Shown here: one piece after another, positions 6,120-8,624 of the stretch | Numbering within the stretch: position 1 is the first letter of the stretch | Layout of the letters: each line of letters starts with the position of its first letter | DNA from: Nitrospirota bacterium | GTDB lineage: Bacteria; Nitrospirota; Thermodesulfovibrionia; Thermodesulfovibrionales; Dissulfurispiraceae | NCBI GenBank assembly: GCA_013349595.1 | Contig: DUZI01000062.1 | Span: 1 to 8,624, forward strand | Length of the DNA: 8,624 nucleotides | Direction of reading: 5' to 3' | Translations under genes and position numbers: made by a program | Notes under the pieces: generated by a model | Database searches by the model: none | The model's input: the letters and a program-made list of their open reading frames with translations, nothing else | What the model was told of the DNA's origin: nothing

Positions 6120-7068
6120 ACCAAAGCTTGCATATTATCTCGCAGGTGGCTGTGGGGGTTGTGATATTGCGGTAGTTGATTTATCTGAAACACTAGTAGA
6201 TGTTGCCCTTGCAGTAGATATAGTTTTTTGGGCTCCTACTGTAGCTGATGCAAAATATAAAGATCTTGAGGCTATGCCTGATGGGTCAATCGACGTAGGA
6301 CTGATTACAGGTAATGTTAGGAACTCTGAACACGACCATATAGTCAAGGTTATGAGGAAAAAGTGTAAGGTTTTGATTGCTTATGGAATCTGTGCAACCA
6401 GTGGAGGTATCAAGAGTCTTGTTAATCTCTATACGACAGAACAATTACTTGATAAGGCTTATGTAGACACAATGAGCACTGACAATCCTGATAAGGTTAT
6501 ACCGCAGACATCATGTATTGTAGATAGCAAATATGACTTAACCTTACCAGCCTTATTTGATGCGAAGCCATTAGACCAAGTAGTATCTGTGGATTATTAT
6601 ATAGGTGGATGTCCACCTCACTATGACCATGTCAAGACTGCCTTTACAGCCCTTCTTACAGGTCAACTTCCGCCGCCAGGATCATGGATTACAAGTGGCA
6701 AGGCTCTTTGTGAAGTATGTGGGAGGAATCCTGTATTGACAGGGAAACCAAAGAAATTTACAACAACAATAAAGAGGACCTTTGAAGGCACACCTACAGA
6801 AGGGGCTTGTCTCCTTGAAGAAGGGTATCTTTGTCTTGGTCCGATAACACAGGGAGATTGTGGGGTTAAGTGTCCAAATGCCAATATGCCTTGCAGAGGT
6901 TGCGGAGGACCTATACCTGGAGTAAAAGATTTTGGGACAAGAGCTATAAGTGCTATAGCGAGTATGCTTGAAAAGGAAGAACTTGTTGACGAAATACCTG
7001 ATCCAGTTCACCTCTTTTATAGATATACACTTGCAGGGTCAGCACTTGGCAAAAAGCTCAATAGGTAA
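6112..7068 (+). CDS. mvhG: F420-non-reducing [NiFe] hydrogenase small subunit
   Basis: A protein of 318 residues that carries electrons away from the Ni-Fe site of MvhA. Twelve cysteines fit three cubane clusters. The proximal set is C14 and C17 (AGGCGGCDIA), C94 (YGICATSGG) and C167 (YYIGGCPPHYD). The C-terminal ferredoxin-like part has C200, C203, C233, C241, C250, C254, C261 and C264, ending in MPCRGCGGPIPGVKDFG, a hallmark of group 3 small subunits. There is no twin-arginine signal, so the enzyme is cytoplasmic, as expected for an Mvh-type hydrogenase. AGGAGGGG (6101-6108) precedes the ATG by three bases, a somewhat tight spacing, and the start overlaps the end of mvhD. Confidence 0.93.
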   Translation: MSKPKLAYYLAGGCGGCDIAVVDLSETLVDVALAVDIVFWAPTVADAKYKDLEAMPDGSIDVGLITGNVRNSEHDHIVKVMRKKCKVLIAYGICATSGGIKSLVNLYTTEQLLDKAYVDTMSTDNPDKVIPQTSCIVDSKYDLTLPALFDAKPLDQVVSVDYYIGGCPPHYDHVKTAFTALLTGQLPPPGSWITSGKALCEVCGRNPVLTGKPKKFTTTIKRTFEGTPTEGACLLEEGYLCLGPITQGDCGVKCPNANMPCRGCGGPIPGVKDFGTRAISAIASMLEKEELVDEIPDPVHLFYRYTLAGSALGKKLNR

Positions 7069-7093
7069 TTAAAACACTATGAACGAAACCTAT

Positions 7094-7100
7094 AAGGAGG
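7094..7100 (+). promoter_or_regulatory. Ribosome binding site of mvhA
   Basis: AAGGAGG stands six bases before ATG 7107, within the 38-base gap after mvhG. It shows that the upstream TGA-interrupted part of mvhA is a translated gene start and not a relic. Confidence 0.85.
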
Positions 7101-7106
7101 AAGTGA

Positions 7107-8576
7107 ATGCAAACCATAGAAATTAATCCAATGACAAGGCTTGAAGGCCATGGCAAGATTAAAATATTTCTTGATGACAAAGGTAATGTGGACAACGCAT
7201 TTATGCAGGTTGTTGAATTTATGGGTTATGAGAAATTTCTCAAGGGTATGCCCATTGAGGAGGTGCCTCGCACAGTATGCACCATTTGTGGAGTCTGAAG
7301 GGGCGTTCATTTTACAGCCTCGGCGAAGGCTGCAGATGGCGTTTATGGTGTAGAACCAACCCCAACGGCAAAAAAGATAAGAGAATTATTCTATAATGCC
7401 CACTATGTTGAAGACCATACAGGTATTCTTTATGCTTTAGGTTTCCCTGACTTTGTATGTGGTCCTACGGCATCACCAGCAGAGAGGAATTTGGTAGGTT
7501 TAGTATTAAAAGTCGGAGCAGATACAGGTAAATTAGTTCTCAGGATGAGACAATCTGCCGTTAAAATCTGTGAAATGTCAGCAGGCAAACCAAGTCATCC
7601 TGTTGCTGCTTTACCAGGAGGTTGGTCAAAGCCTATTACAGAAAAAGAAAGGCAGGAAATTTTAAAACTTGCTGATGATTGTCTTGAACTTGGCAAATTA
7701 ACCCTTGATATATTTGATAAGGTTGTTTTACAAAACAAAGGATATATGGAACTTGTTACAGGTAATGTTTACAAGGTTGTATCAAACTATGTTGGAACTG
7801 TTGATGCAAATGATAAGATCACTTACTATGACGGCACTCAAAAAATAGTTGATACAAAGGGTAAGGAAATAGGCAGGTTCAAAGGCAAGGAATATCTTGA
7901 CTTTATAGCAGAAAGACCTTTACCTTGGAGCTATCAAAAGGCACCTTATCTAAAAAAATTGGGATGGAAAGGTTTAGATGATGGAGATGACACAAGCATT
8001 TATACAGTAGGTCCGCTTGCAAGGTTTAATGTAGCGAGTGGTTTTGACACACCCCTTGCACAGGAAGGCTATGAGAAGATGCTCAACGCATTTGGTGGCA
8101 AACCAGTTCACAACACATTGGCATTTCACTGGATGAGGGCAATTGAGCTTATGAACGCTGCTGAAAATGTTAAAAATATTGCCTCTGATGAGAGTATAAC
8201 AGACACAAATATTCGTCAGGAACTTGGCAAACCTGTTGGTGAAGGTGTTGGGATAGTTGAGGCTGCAAGAGGCACACTCATTCATCATTACAAGACTGAT
8301 GAAAAGGGTTTTGTGACAGATGCAAATCTTATTGTTGCAACTACTCACAACAAAGGACCAATGAATGTAGCAGTCAAAAAGGCAGCTAAACACTTCATAC
8401 AAAATGGTAAGGTTGATGACGGCATACTTAATCTTGTTGAGATTGCCTACCGTCCTTATGACCTTTGCTTTGCTTGTTCTACACACACCCTTCCTGGTGC
8501 AATTCCTGTGAGGATTGATATAGTTGACCACAAAGGTGAACTTGTAAAAAGCCTTAGAAACTACGAAATTACTTAA
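7107..8576 (+). CDS. mvhA: [NiFe(Se)] hydrogenase large subunit, selenoprotein (TGA at 7296-7298 read as Sec64)
   Basis: A protein of 489 residues counting the Sec. It is the H2-oxidising subunit of an Mvh-type (group 3c) hydrogenase. The N-terminus has the family motif INPMTRLEGHGKI. The first Ni-binding motif reads C61-G-V-Sec64-R-G-V-H68, with TGA where the second cysteine belongs; an extra C58 lies just before. The second motif is D-L-C454-F-A-C457-S-T-H460, both cysteines intact, with Leu where most enzymes have Pro. A 29-residue tail follows H460, probably removed by a maturation protease not encoded here. The frame continues in register after the TGA (VHFTASAKAADGVYGVEPTP) with family-like sequence, and a hairpin follows. 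Recoding is inferred. A point mutation from TGT or TGC is the main alternative. Confidence 0.92.
7315..7332 (+). promoter_or_regulatory. Putative bacterial SECIS hairpin of mvhA
   Basis: CAGCCT (7315-7320) and AGGCTG (7327-7332) form a perfect 6-bp stem with loop CGGCGA. The stem begins 16 bases after the TGA and the loop begins after 22, the same loop distance as in the hdrA hairpin. The loop carries the early GG typical of bacterial SECIS loops, though it lacks the following T. Not computed, only read by eye. Confidence 0.6.
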
Positions 8577-8592
8577 TTAATTATCAAATTCA

Positions 8593-8619
8593 GTGGGGGA
8601 TGAGAATATAATCCCCCAC
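8593..8619 (+). terminator. Hairpin after mvhA, probable operon terminator
   Basis: GTGGGGGAT (8593-8601) and ATCCCCCAC (8611-8619) make a perfect 9-bp stem with a 9-base loop, 16 bases after the mvhA stop. No T-run is seen in the five bases left in the window, so it may be a weak terminator or a 3'-end protecting hairpin. Its place suggests the operon ends with mvhA. Confidence 0.65.
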
Positions 8620-8624
8620 CAACC

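Noticed and set aside
6682..7011. 109-codon minus-strand frame inside mvhG
   Set aside because: It overlaps the conserved cluster-binding part of mvhG completely and shows no sign of coding on its own.
7296..7298. TGA in mvhA as a stop, giving a 63-aa peptide and a separate large fragment from 7491
   Set aside because: The frame continues without a break after the TGA with family-like sequence (VHFTASAKAADGVYGVEPTP). No start or ribosome binding site precedes the second part, and the TGA falls on a ligand Cys.
1107..7298. Alternative genetic code with TGA read as Trp or Gly
   Set aside because: Two genes on the left end at TGA, Trp is encoded by TGG throughout, and both internal TGAs fall at Cys positions, not Trp or Gly.
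7974..8531. 185-codon open frame on the minus strand inside mvhA
   Set aside because: It is a shadow of the hydrogenase gene: it is cysteine- and asparagine-rich, resembles no family I know and has no ribosome binding site.

Overview
The window comes from an AT-rich, strictly anaerobic prokaryote, most likely a bacterium. Strong AGGAGG-type ribosome binding sites precede most genes. The main operon has the H2-driven, flavin-based electron-bifurcating layout found in methanogens and in anaerobic bacteria such as sulfate reducers and acetogens. TGA serves as an ordinary stop in the two small genes on the left, yet two genes on the right carry an in-frame TGA at a conserved cysteine position, each followed by a hairpin 16-17 nt downstream. 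The host therefore very probably makes selenoproteins. I cannot fix the phylum; a Desulfobacterota- or Nitrospirota-like lineage is a guess.

Layout. Bases 3-110 look like the last 35 codons of a cysteine-rich Fe-S protein. An imperfect 223-225 nt repeat with inverted-repeat ends follows, with copies at 142-364 and 1448-1672. Between the copies lie two overlapping genes: a YkgJ-type CxxCxxCC metal-binding protein and a small DUF2007-type protein. Copy 2 is followed by tRNA-Val(GAC), whose probable -35 box lies inside the end of the repeat. A 459-nt AT-rich intergenic region (1772-2230) leads into the main operon.

The main operon (2231-8576) is hdrA-hdrC-hdrB-mvhD-mvhG-mvhA, all on the plus strand with gaps or overlaps of 1 to 38 nt. 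It encodes a complete heterodisulfide-reductase/[NiFe]-hydrogenase complex. MvhA and MvhG oxidise H2, MvhD passes electrons through its 2Fe-2S centre to HdrA, and the HdrA flavin splits the pairs. One electron branch goes to ferredoxin and the other through HdrC to the disulfide-reducing HdrB. In a bacterium without coenzymes M and B the natural HdrB substrate is unknown.

The most notable points are the two recoded TGA codons. An ordinary gene caller would break both hdrA (TGA 2813-2815, Sec195) and mvhA (TGA 7296-7298, Sec64). Sec at the HdrA position has precedent in the family. In MvhA the Sec replaces the second cysteine of the N-terminal Ni-binding CxxC motif. Classical [NiFeSe] hydrogenases instead carry Sec in the C-terminal motif, so this is the best candidate here for something undescribed. 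The 223-nt structured repeat is the second.
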